From contig NZ_BJZO01000008.1 in assembly GCF_007992075.1 (NCBI RefSeq), positions 1-64,000 of the forward strand: 64,000 nt of DNA, given 5' to 3'. Source of the DNA: Pararhodospirillum oryzae. Its GTDB lineage: Bacteria; Pseudomonadota; Alphaproteobacteria; Rhodospirillales; Rhodospirillaceae. The position numbers and the translations under genes are program-made. Each line of letters starts with the position of its first letter. The first letter of the stretch is position 1. The notes below the pieces were generated by a model. That model worked only from the letters and a program-made list of their open reading frames with translations. It was not told the DNA's origin and did not search any database. Shown here one piece after another: positions 17,610 through 25,710 of the stretch.

Positions 17610-18614
17610 TTCCTCGCAAGGGGTCCGGGGAAGCCCGCTTCCCCGGCCGGGGGTTTGGGGGCCGGGGCCCCCAACAAGGGCTGGATGTCCCTTCCTTTCC
17701 CTTCCCCCACCCCGCCGCTTCCCCGGCCGGGTCTGGGCCAGCACCCCGCCGGCGCCGATCAGCACGCCCCCCAGCAGCGACAACGGCCCGGGCAGGAGCC
17801 CGAAAAGGCCAAGGTCGAAGGCCATGCCCCACACCAGCCCCGAGAACTGCCACGGCGCCAGCCTTGAGGCCTCGCCCCGGTGCAAGGCGGCGTTGAGGCA
17901 GACCAGGGCGGCGGTCTGAACCACGACAAACGCGCCCACCAGCCCCCAGGCCAGGGCCGACACCGGATGCCAGCCGATCCAAGCGGGTACGGCCAGGGCG
18001 AGGGTACCGACCAGCGCGACCTGAAGGGCGCCGTCCAGGCTGGTGGCAACGTCGCGCAAGGTGCGCATCTGGATCTGGTAGACCGCGTAGGCCAGGGCGG
18101 CGGTGATCGAGGCCAAAAGGCCGGTCAGCGGGGGCGCGGCACCGGGGCGCACGATCAGCAGCATGCCGACGAACGCCAGCCCCACCCCCAGCCAGCGCCG
18201 CGCGCCCACGCTTTCGCGCAGCAGCCACCCGGCCAGACCGGCGACCAGAAGCGGGGTCAGGAAGCCCAGCGCCGAAGCCAGGGTGACGGGCATCAGGCTG
18301 TAGGCCACGATCCCCATCACGTTTGAAATCACCAGGGCCGCCGCCGCCCCGCGTTGGACCCACGCCCTGCGCGGGCGCAGCAGCCGGTCGGGGGTGATCC
18401 CGGCCCGGGGCCACGCCATGGCGAGCCCGGCCGCCGCCAGCACCAGCACGCAGCGCAAAAACGTAACCTGCAACGGCGCCAGCCCGTGCTCCACGACCAG
18501 GATCCTGGTCAGCGAATACCCCACGACATACAGCAGGCTGGAAAGCACCATCAGGCCCACGGCGACAACGCCGACGGGAACAGGACGCGCGGCAGGGGGG
18601 CGAAAACGGGGCAT
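17583..18614 (-). CDS. EamA/DMT-family permease
   Basis: Drug/metabolite transporter superfamily membrane protein with about ten hydrophobic segments and two EamA halves (residues about 15-140 and 155-290); 343 residues. GGAG lies 7 bases before the ATG at 18614. The last 45 or so residues, after GGVLAQTRPGK, are Gly/Pro/Arg-rich and are encoded by a GC-rich palindromic intergenic sequence, running into the 3' end of the thioesterase gene. The tail probably reflects loss of an earlier stop rather than function. It is divergent (86 bases) from a GlxA-type regulator that may control it. Substrate unknown. Confidence 0.88.
   Translation of the reverse strand: MPRFRPPAARPVPVGVVAVGLMVLSSLLYVVGYSLTRILVVEHGLAPLQVTFLRCVLVLAAAGLAMAWPRAGITPDRLLRPRRAWVQRGAAAALVISNVMGIVAYSLMPVTLASALGFLTPLLVAGLAGWLLRESVGARRWLGVGLAFVGMLLIVRPGAAPPLTGLLASITAALAYAVYQIQMRTLRDVATSLDGALQVALVGTLALAVPAWIGWHPVSALAWGLVGAFVVVQTAALVCLNAALHRGEASRLAPWQFSGLVWGMAFDLGLFGLLPGPLSLLGGVLIGAGGVLAQTRPGKRRGGGRERKGHPALVGGPGPQTPGRGSGLPRTPCEESGGRTGLE
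17615..17710. repeat. GC-rich palindromic intergenic sequence
   Basis: Overlapping inverted repeats such as CCGGGGAAGC/GCTTCCCCGG and GGGGGCC/GGCCCCC fill the space between the thioesterase stop and the permease core. A related GC-rich stretch (GGGGCC...GGGCCCC) occurs at 13480-13560. It is read through as the permease C-terminal tail. Confidence 0.6.
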
Positions 18615-18700
18615 GGCGGGTCTCCGATCCAAGGAGACCCAAGGGTCGGCGGGGCGCTTTTTCCTGGCAAGTGGCGCGATTGACACCTATCGTAAAAATC

Positions 18701-19703
18701 ATGACAAACCCGCCGATCCCCCCCGTTTCATCGCCGGCGCCGACGCCGGACCCCGCCCCGCACCGGGTCGTGGCCCTGGTCTATCAGGGGCTGTGCACCT
18801 TTGAATTCGGCATCGTGGTGGAGGTGTTCGGGGCCCCGCCGCCCCCGGGCACGCGCGGCTGGTACCGGCTGGAAACCGCCGCCGTCGAGCCCGGGCCGTT
18901 GCGCGCGCAAGGCGGGCTGGTGGTGGCGGCCGACGGTGGGCTGGAGCGGCTGGAGGGAGCGGGGACGGTGATCGTGCCCGGCTGGCGCGACCCCCGGCCC
19001 CAGGTGCCCGAGGCTCTGGGGCCCGCCCTGCGCCGGGCTCACGCGCAAGGGGCGCGCTTGGTATCGATTTGCAGCGGGGCCTACGTGCTGGCCGAGGCCG
19101 GGGTGCTGGCGGGCCGGCGCGACCACTCACTGGCGCCACGGGGCCGACTTCGCCCGGCGCTATCCCGACATCGTGTTTCAGCCCGACGTGCTGTACGTGG
19201 ACGAAGGCCCGATCCTGACCTCGGCCGGCAGCGCCGCCGGGCTGGATCTGTGCTTGCACCTGGTGCGCCGAGACCATGGGGCCCAGGCGGCCAACACCAT
19301 CGCGCGCGCCCTGGTGGTGCCGGCGCACCGGGGCGGGGGGCAGGCGCAGTTCATCCCGCGCCCGGTGGCGGCGCACAGCGAAGGGGCCGGGCTCGCGGCC
19401 CTGCTGGAGTGGATGCGGGCCTCGCTGGCCGAGGACCTGAGCGTGGAGCGGCTGGCCCAACGCGCCGGCGTGGCGCCCCGCACCTTTTTGCGCCGCTTCT
19501 TCGAGGCCACGGGGACAACGCCGGGGGAATGGGTGGGAGCGGCCCGGGTGGCCCTGGCCTGCGAGCTGCTGGAAACCACCCGCCTGGGGATCGAGGACGT
19601 GGCAACCCGGGCCGGCCTGGGCTCGGCCGCCACCTTGCGCCACCACTTCCGCCAGCGCCTGGGCACGTCCCCCACCCGCTACCGCGCCCAGTTCGCCCGG
19701 TAG
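18701..19703 (+). pseudogene. GlxA-family (DJ-1/PfpI + AraC) regulator, frameshifted
   Basis: Two adjoining frames together make one GlxA-type regulator. The first (from ATG 18701) encodes the DJ-1/PfpI domain up to SICSGAYVLAEAGVLAGRR. The second continues with ATTHWRHGADFARRYPDIVF and the AraC helix-turn-helix (LSVERLAQRAGVAPRTFLRR, then GTSPTRYRAQF). The frame must change at about 19115-19121 in CGGCGCGACC, consistent with loss of two bases from a CG repeat (or one extra base). Without correction, the DNA-binding half would be lost. It is either a genuine disruption or a sequencing error. It is divergent from the EamA permease, a likely target. Confidence 0.8.
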
Positions 19704-19739
19704 GGAGGGGAACGCTTCCCCCCGGGGTGCGGCCCGGTG

Positions 19740-21095
19740 TTACTCGGGCACGGGCTCGCGCAAGGTCACGAATTCCTCGGCCGCCGTGGGGTGCACGCCA
19801 ATGGTGGCGTCGAACTGGGCCTTGGTCGCGCCGCACTTCATGGCGATGGCCAGACCCTGGATAATCTCCGGGGCCTCGGGGCCGACCATGTGGCAGCCCA
19901 GCACCCGGTCGGAGCGGGCATCGACGATCAGCTTGATCAGGGTCTGCTCGGCGCGCCCCGAAAGGGTGTGCTTCATCGGCCGGAAGCGCGAGCGGTACAC
20001 GCGCACGGGGCCGCGCTGGCGGGCCGCCGCCTCGGTCAGGCCCACGGTGCCGATGGGGGGGGAGCTGAACACGGCCGACGGGATCGTGTTGTAGTCCATC
20101 ACCCGGGGGTTGTCGTTGAACTGGGTTTCCGCGAAGTTGAGGCCTTCATTGAGGGCCACCGGGGTCAGCTCCACGCGCCCGGTCACGTCGCCGATCGCGA
20201 ACACGCTGGGGATGTTGGTGGTGTTCCATTCGTCCACCGGCACCACGCCGCGCGCGTCCACGCGCACGCCGGCCTCGGCCAGGCCCAGGCCCGAGATGTT
20301 GGGGGCGCGGCCGGTGGCGTACATCACCAGATCGGTTTCGATGTCGGGCCCGGGGGTGCGCTTGACCCGGTAGCTGCCATCTTGCAGCTTGTCGATCCGG
20401 TTGATCACGGTTTCGGGCAGGATATGAATGCCCTGGCGGGTCATTTCGGTGGTCAGGGCGTCGCGCACGTCGTCGTCGAAGCCGCGCAGCACCCGGTCCT
20501 TGCGGATGACCAGCGAGACATCGGCGCCAAAGGCCCGGAAGATGCCCGCGAATTCCACCGCGATGTACCCGCCGCCCACGATCAGGATGCGCTCGGGCAT
20601 CACCATCAGGTCCAGCGCCTCGTTCGAGGTGATGGCGTGCTCGATGCCCGGGATCGCCGGCATCGACGGCCAGCCGCCCACGGCGATCAGGATCTTCTCG
20701 GCCGTGATCTTGCGCCCTTCCACCGCGACGGTGAAGGGATCGACCAGCTTGCCCCGGCCTTCGATCAGCTCCACGTGGCTGGCCTTCAGCAAGGAGCGGT
20801 ACACGCCTTCCAGCCGGTCAAGCTCGCGGTTCTTGGCAACGACCAGGGCCGGCCAGTCGAAGGAAGCGCCCTCCACCGACCAGCCAAAGCCGGCCATGTC
20901 CTCCAGGTCGTGGGCGAAGTGGGCCCCGTAGACCAGCAGCTTCTTGGGCACGCAACCGCGCATGACGCAGGTTCCGCCCACCCGGCTGCTTTCGATCAGG
21001 GCGACGCGGGCGCCATAGCTGCCGGCCACCCGGGCCGCGCGCACGCCGCCGGAACCGGCGCCAATGACGATCAGGTCGTAGTCATAGGGGGTCAT
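19740..21095 (-). CDS. gor: Glutathione-disulfide reductase
   Basis: NADPH-dependent flavoprotein reducing oxidised glutathione, 451 residues. FAD motif IGAGSGGVRAAR lies near the N-terminus; redox-active Cys43 and Cys48 are in GGTCVMRGCVPKK. The NADPH site contains ILIVGGGYIAVEFAG, and the dimerisation domain ends with the active-site His in IGVHPTAAEEF. The ATG at 21095 follows AAGGAAACG with 4-8 base spacing; an upstream in-frame start at 21164 is unsupported. It is a single gene, convergent with the GlxA-type regulator. The product fits the glutathione/peroxide genes elsewhere in the window (GST, oxyR). Confidence 0.93.
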   Translation of the reverse strand: MTPYDYDLIVIGAGSGGVRAARVAGSYGARVALIESSRVGGTCVMRGCVPKKLLVYGAHFAHDLEDMAGFGWSVEGASFDWPALVVAKNRELDRLEGVYRSLLKASHVELIEGRGKLVDPFTVAVEGRKITAEKILIAVGGWPSMPAIPGIEHAITSNEALDLMVMPERILIVGGGYIAVEFAGIFRAFGADVSLVIRKDRVLRGFDDDVRDALTTEMTRQGIHILPETVINRIDKLQDGSYRVKRTPGPDIETDLVMYATGRAPNISGLGLAEAGVRVDARGVVPVDEWNTTNIPSVFAIGDVTGRVELTPVALNEGLNFAETQFNDNPRVMDYNTIPSAVFSSPPIGTVGLTEAAARQRGPVRVYRSRFRPMKHTLSGRAEQTLIKLIVDARSDRVLGCHMVGPEAPEIIQGLAIAMKCGATKAQFDATIGVHPTAAEEFVTLREPVPE

Positions 21096-21257
21096 GATCG
21101 TTTCCTTCGTGGCAAGCCAGGCCAGGGGGGAGCCCCAATATAGGCCTTGGTCGGGCGATGTCATCCCCCCAAGACCCCCAGGGCGACCGGGTGAACCGGT
21201 TGCGTTGGAGTCCTTTTGGTGTCCTCAAACGCCGGGTGCGCACTTCGTGCGCTTGAC

Positions 21258-24200
21258 TCACGCGGTGGGGCCGGGCTGGGCGGCCAGGTCGGCGGCGTGG
21301 CGCAGATCAACCGAAACCAGCGACGAAATGCCGCGCTCGGCCATGGTCACGCCAAACAGGCGGTCCATGCGCGCCATGGTCATGCGGTGGTGGGTGACCA
21401 CCAGGAAGCGGGTGCGGGTGGTGTCGGTCAGCGTGCGCAGCATGGAGCAGAAGCGATCGACGTTGGCGTCGTCCAGGGGGGCGTCCACCTCGTCGAGCAC
21501 GCAAATGGGCGCCGGGTTGGTCAGGAACACGGCAAAGAGCAAGGCGGTCGCGGTCAGGGCCTGTTCGCCGCCCGACAGAAGCGACAGGCTTTGCAGGCGC
21601 TTGCCCGGCGGGCTCGCCATGATTTCCAGCCCCGCTTCCAGGGGGTCGTCGGATTCGATCAAGGTCAGGTGGGCGCGCCCACCCCCGAACAGGCGCTGGA
21701 ACAGGGCCTGGAAGTGCTGATCGACCTTGTTGAACGACTCCAGCAGGCGGGCGCGGCCTTCCTTGTTCAGTTCATTGATCCCGTGGCGCAGGCGGGCAAT
21801 GGCGGCAATCAGATCGTCGCGTTCCAGGGTCAGGGTGGAAACCTGCTCCTCCAGCTCGCGCAGTTCCTGGTCGGCGCGCAGGTTGACCGGGCCCATGGCG
21901 TCGCGCTGGCGGCTGAGGCGGTGGAACAGCTCCTCGGCCTCGGTGATCGGGGGCAAGGTGTCGTCGGGGGGCAGGTCGGCCTGGGCGGCCAGGGCCTCGG
22001 GCGTGCAGTCGCGCCGCTCGGCAATGGCCTGGGCGGCGGCGCGGGCCTCGGCCTGGCCCTGCTCCAGGGCCGCCTCGGCGCGCACCTCGTCCTCGCGGGC
22101 CTGGGCCTCGGCCCGCTCCGCGTCGCGCTGGGCCTTGTCGGCGTCCTTGAGGGCGCGTTCGCTCCGGGCCAGGGCGTCGGAGGCCTCGCGGCGCCGGGCC
22201 TCGGCTTCCTCCAGGGCGTCGAGCAGGGCGTCGCGCTGCTCGGCCAGGGCGTCGGGGCGCCCTTCCAGGTCGGCCAGCGCCGCGAGCGCGCCTTCGCGCC
22301 GGGCATTCAGTTCGTCCAGGCGGGCCTGGGCGTCGGCTTCGCGGGCGGTCCAGGCCTGGATGTCGCGGGCCAGGGCCTGGCGGCGCCGGGCGCGTTCGTC
22401 GGCGTCGCGCTTCAGGCGGTCGTGATCGGCCTGGGCCGCCACCTGCACCGAGCGTGCCCGGGCAAGGTCGGCGTTCAGGCGCGCCACCTCGTCCTCGGCC
22501 GGGGCATCGGAGCCCAGGGCGTCCAGGGCGTCCTCGGCGGCCTCGGCCCGGGCCTCGGCTTCTTGCAGGTCTTCTTCCAGGCGGATCAGGGCCTCGGCCA
22601 GCGCGCTCAGGCGCCCGGCGGTGCTGGCGGCGGCGCGGTCCAGGGCGGCGCGCCGCTCGCGGGCCTGGGTCAGGGCGCGCTCGGCCTCGCGGACCTGATG
22701 GCGGGTGTCCTGCTCGGCCCCGGTGCGGGCTTCCAGGATCAAGCGGGCCTCGGCCTCGGCGTGGGCGGCCAGGTCCACCTGCTCCTGGGCGGCGGTGGTG
22801 TCGGCTTCCAGGGCCAGCAGACGGTTGCGGGTTTCCAGGCGGGCGGCGGCGGCGGCCGCGCCGTCCTGGCTGCCCGGGGCCTGCACGAGGCCTTCCCACG
22901 TCCACACGCCCCCGTCGGGATCAACCAGGCGTTGCCCCGGCGCCAGCTGGCCGTGCAGGCGCTCGGCGGTGGCGGCGTCGGGGACCAGGCCGGTGGCGTT
23001 CAGGCGCCGCGCCAGGGCCGCGGGCGTCTTGAGGGCCTCGGCCAGGGCGCGGGCCCCTTCGGGCAGCGGGGGCAGCCGCAGGGGGGGCAGGGGGCGCCAG
23101 TGGCTGGCGGTGGCCGGATCCAGGCCGGCCTGGGAGGCATCGCCCAGGGCGCCGGCCAGGGCCTTTTCCAGGCCCGGGGGCACGGGCAGGGTTTCAAGGG
23201 CGCTGGGGCCCTGGCGGGAGTCGGTGCGCCGGGCCGGGGCCAGGATCGCGGCCAGGCCCCGCGCCTCGGCTTCCAGGCTGGTGAGCGTGTTCTGGGCGGC
23301 GCGCAGGGCTTCGCTCGCGTGCTCGGCGGCCGCGCGGGCCTCGGCCCGGGCCGCCTCGGCTTCTTCCTGGCGTTCGCGGGCCTGATCCAGGGCTTCGTCG
23401 GCCTGGGCCTCGGCCTCGGTGGCGGCGGCCAGCTCCTGGGGGTCGATCTGGGTGCCGGCGACCTCGTCGCGCTCGCGCCGGGCGCCGGTCACGCGGGCCA
23501 GGGTGGTGTCGCGCCGCTGGCGGGCCTCGGCGTCGGCCCGGATCAGGGCGTCGCGCCGGGCCTTGTGCTCGGCCAGGCGGGTGGTGGCCCGGGCGAGCGC
23601 GTCGGCCAGGGTTTCGGCGGCGTCGGTGGCGGTGTCCACCCGCTCGGCGGCGGCGGCCTGGGCCAGGGGATCGTCGGCGGTTTCGTCGTCCAGGCGGGCC
23701 AGGTCTTCCTTCAGACGCTCCAGGGCCTGGGCCGCGTCGTCCAGGCGGGCCTGTTCGCGGCCCAGGTCGGCGGTGGCCTGGGTCAGGCGCGTGGTGTGCT
23801 CGGCCGTGGCCTGGGCGAGCGCGCGGTCCTCGGCGTCCAGGTGCTCGCGGGCCAGGGTCAGGCGTTGCAGCCGCGCCCCCGCCTCGGCCTCGGCGGCGCG
23901 GGCCGGTTCCAGGGCCAGGGCGGCGTCGGCTTGCAAGGTGGTGGCGGTGGCGGTGCGGGCCGTGGCCTCGGCGTGGGCGCGCTGGGCCGCCTCCAGGGCG
24001 CGCCGTGCCGTGTCCACCGCCCGGAGCGCGGCCACCCAGCGCAGGCGCAGCACCACGGCCTCGGCCCGTTGCACCTGCTCGGACAAGGCCCGATAGGCCT
24101 GGGCCTGCTTCGCCTGCCGGCGCAAGCCCCCCATCTGGCCTTCCAGGGCAATCAGCACGTCGTCGAGGCGCGCGAGGTTGCCCTCGGCGGCGCGCAGGCG

Positions 24201-24749
24201 GGTTTCGGCCTCGTGGCGGCGGGTGTGCAGGCCGCCAATGCCGGCCGCTTCCTCCAGCAAGGCGCGGCGCTGGGCGGGCTTGGCGTTGATCAGGGCCCCC
24301 ACGCGGCCCTGGCTGACCATGGCGGTGGAACGCGCCCCGGTGGCCGCGTCGGCGAACAGAAGCTGGACGTCGCGGGCGCGGACTTCCTTGCCGTTCACCT
24401 TGTAGGCCGAGCCCTCGCCCCGGGTGATGCGCCGGGTGATGTCCAGTTCCTCGGCGGCGTCGAACTGGGGGGGCGCGGTGTGCTCGCGGTTGTCGAGGGA
24501 AATGGTCACCTCGGCCACGTTGCGGGGCGGCCGGGTGGTGGTGCCGCCGAAGATCACGTCGTCCATGTCGGTGCCGCGCAACTGGCGGGCCGAGGTTTCG
24601 CCCATCACCCAGCGCAGGGCCTCGACCACGTTCGACTTGCCGCAGCCGTTGGGCCCCACCACCCCGGTCAGGCCGGGGTCGATGATCAGTTCGGCCGGCT
24701 CGACGAACGATTTGAAGCCCACCAGGCGCAAACGCGAAAAATGAAGCAC
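21258..24749 (-). CDS. smc: Chromosome partition/condensin ATPase SMC
   Basis: 1163-residue SMC protein of normal length. The N-terminal ATPase half has Walker A GPNGCGKSNVVEALRW at 32-47. Two long Ala/Glu/Arg-rich coiled coils (about 165-480 and 640-980) flank a hinge (about 490-630). The C-terminal half has the ABC signature LLSGGEQALTATALL and Walker B VLDEVDAPLDD. It organises and separates chromosomes with ScpA/ScpB, which are not in the window. The dsbA-like gene ends 36 bases upstream on the same strand, and the two may be co-transcribed. Confidence 0.96.
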   Translation of the reverse strand: MLHFSRLRLVGFKSFVEPAELIIDPGLTGVVGPNGCGKSNVVEALRWVMGETSARQLRGTDMDDVIFGGTTTRPPRNVAEVTISLDNREHTAPPQFDAAEELDITRRITRGEGSAYKVNGKEVRARDVQLLFADAATGARSTAMVSQGRVGALINAKPAQRRALLEEAAGIGGLHTRRHEAETRLRAAEGNLARLDDVLIALEGQMGGLRRQAKQAQAYRALSEQVQRAEAVVLRLRWVAALRAVDTARRALEAAQRAHAEATARTATATTLQADAALALEPARAAEAEAGARLQRLTLAREHLDAEDRALAQATAEHTTRLTQATADLGREQARLDDAAQALERLKEDLARLDDETADDPLAQAAAAERVDTATDAAETLADALARATTRLAEHKARRDALIRADAEARQRRDTTLARVTGARRERDEVAGTQIDPQELAAATEAEAQADEALDQARERQEEAEAARAEARAAAEHASEALRAAQNTLTSLEAEARGLAAILAPARRTDSRQGPSALETLPVPPGLEKALAGALGDASQAGLDPATASHWRPLPPLRLPPLPEGARALAEALKTPAALARRLNATGLVPDAATAERLHGQLAPGQRLVDPDGGVWTWEGLVQAPGSQDGAAAAAARLETRNRLLALEADTTAAQEQVDLAAHAEAEARLILEARTGAEQDTRHQVREAERALTQARERRAALDRAAASTAGRLSALAEALIRLEEDLQEAEARAEAAEDALDALGSDAPAEDEVARLNADLARARSVQVAAQADHDRLKRDADERARRRQALARDIQAWTAREADAQARLDELNARREGALAALADLEGRPDALAEQRDALLDALEEAEARRREASDALARSERALKDADKAQRDAERAEAQAREDEVRAEAALEQGQAEARAAAQAIAERRDCTPEALAAQADLPPDDTLPPITEAEELFHRLSRQRDAMGPVNLRADQELRELEEQVSTLTLERDDLIAAIARLRHGINELNKEGRARLLESFNKVDQHFQALFQRLFGGGRAHLTLIESDDPLEAGLEIMASPPGKRLQSLSLLSGGEQALTATALLFAVFLTNPAPICVLDEVDAPLDDANVDRFCSMLRTLTDTTRTRFLVVTHHRMTMARMDRLFGVTMAERGISSLVSVDLRHAADLAAQPGPTA

Positions 24750-24784
24750 CGGGTGGGCTCTCCGTCAGACCCGAGAAAACGCGC

Positions 24785-25396
24785 TCAGGGCTTCAGCAGC
24801 GGGTCGATCACGGCCCGGAAGGCGTCGAGGGGCTGCGCGCCCACGATCACCGGCTTGCCGTTGATGACGAACGTCGGCGTGCCATCGATGCCCAGCGCCT
24901 TGGCCTGGGCCTCGCCCTGGCGGATGCCCGCGAACAGGGACTCGCTGTCGAGGCAGCCGGCGACCGCGCTTTTGTCGAGGCCGGCCAGGGCGGCGTAGCT
25001 TTGCAGGGCATCCAGCGGGTTCTTGGCCGTGCCCCAGGCTTTTTGATTGGCGAACAAGGTGTTGATCAAGGTGAAGAAGGCATCGGGCGGGGCGCACCGG
25101 GCGATCATCGCCGCGCCCACGGCCAGGGGCTGGCCCAGGGTTTCGTCGCGGAAGACCAGCCGCACCTTGCCGGTGTCGATATATTCTTTTTTCAGCTCGG
25201 GCAGGATGTGGGCGTGGAAGTCGGCGCAGTGAGAGCACAGCAGCGACGAGTATTCGATGATTTCCACCGGGGCCTCGGGCGAGCCCAGGAAGCGTTCCTC
25301 GTAGGAAAGGGATTGCGCCTGGGCGGGCGCGAGGCGGCCCAGGGCAAGGGCGGCGCCAAGGGAAAGAGCAAGGGCGACAAGGGAACGGCGGCGCAA
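24785..25396 (-). CDS. DsbA-family thiol oxidoreductase (exported)
   Basis: 203-residue thioredoxin-fold protein of the DsbA/BdbD family. An N-terminal signal (RRRSLVALALSLGAALALG, ending near APAQAQ) is followed by VEIIEYSSLLCSHCADFH. The redox motif CSHC is a variant of CPHC. The cis-Pro loop is GTPTFVINGKPV near the C-terminus. I favour a TTG start at 25396, since GGAGG lies 9 bases upstream and the signal peptide begins there; no ATG is close. Upstream in-frame starts would place non-secretory sequence before the signal. The predicted role is disulfide formation or isomerisation in the periplasm. Confidence 0.85.
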   Translation of the reverse strand: MRRRSLVALALSLGAALALGRLAPAQAQSLSYEERFLGSPEAPVEIIEYSSLLCSHCADFHAHILPELKKEYIDTGKVRLVFRDETLGQPLAVGAAMIARCAPPDAFFTLINTLFANQKAWGTAKNPLDALQSYAALAGLDKSAVAGCLDSESLFAGIRQGEAQAKALGIDGTPTFVINGKPVIVGAQPLDAFRAVIDPLLKP

Positions 25397-25710
25397 GGCG
25401 GGGGTCCTCCGGTTCGGGGCGTCAGGCAGGCGGCCCGGGCACGACGAGTTAAGCCGGCAGGCCGGGGGTGATGCAAGGGGCCTGATGGGGCCATGCCCGG
25501 TGATCGCCCCTTTGTTCCACATAAGGGGCCGGGGTGTCACCGGAAAGTGCCAGGAATGGCGCGCGTGGACGCCGCGACCGAAAAGCCAGACCCGGCCGGA
25601 ACGGGCCAAAGGGGGCGGCCCCGCTTGCCCCGCGCGGGATCTCTGCCCGCCTTGCGCGCAGTGGGCTTCTGCTCGTACCATGCGCACTCCTCTGGCGTTC
25701 GGGGTATTCC
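25397..25710. other. Intergenic divergent region
   Basis: The 314 bases between the dsbA-like gene and the transglutaminase-DUF2126 gene must hold both promoters. AAGGGGCC occurs twice (after GATGC and after ACAT). No gene, terminator or clear sigma-70 promoter was recognised. Confidence 0.5.

Noticed and set aside
21216-24998. 1260-codon open frame antisense to smc
   Set aside because: It shows only Gly/Gln/Ala-rich sequence mirrored from smc coiled-coil codons; smc has intact Walker and signature motifs.
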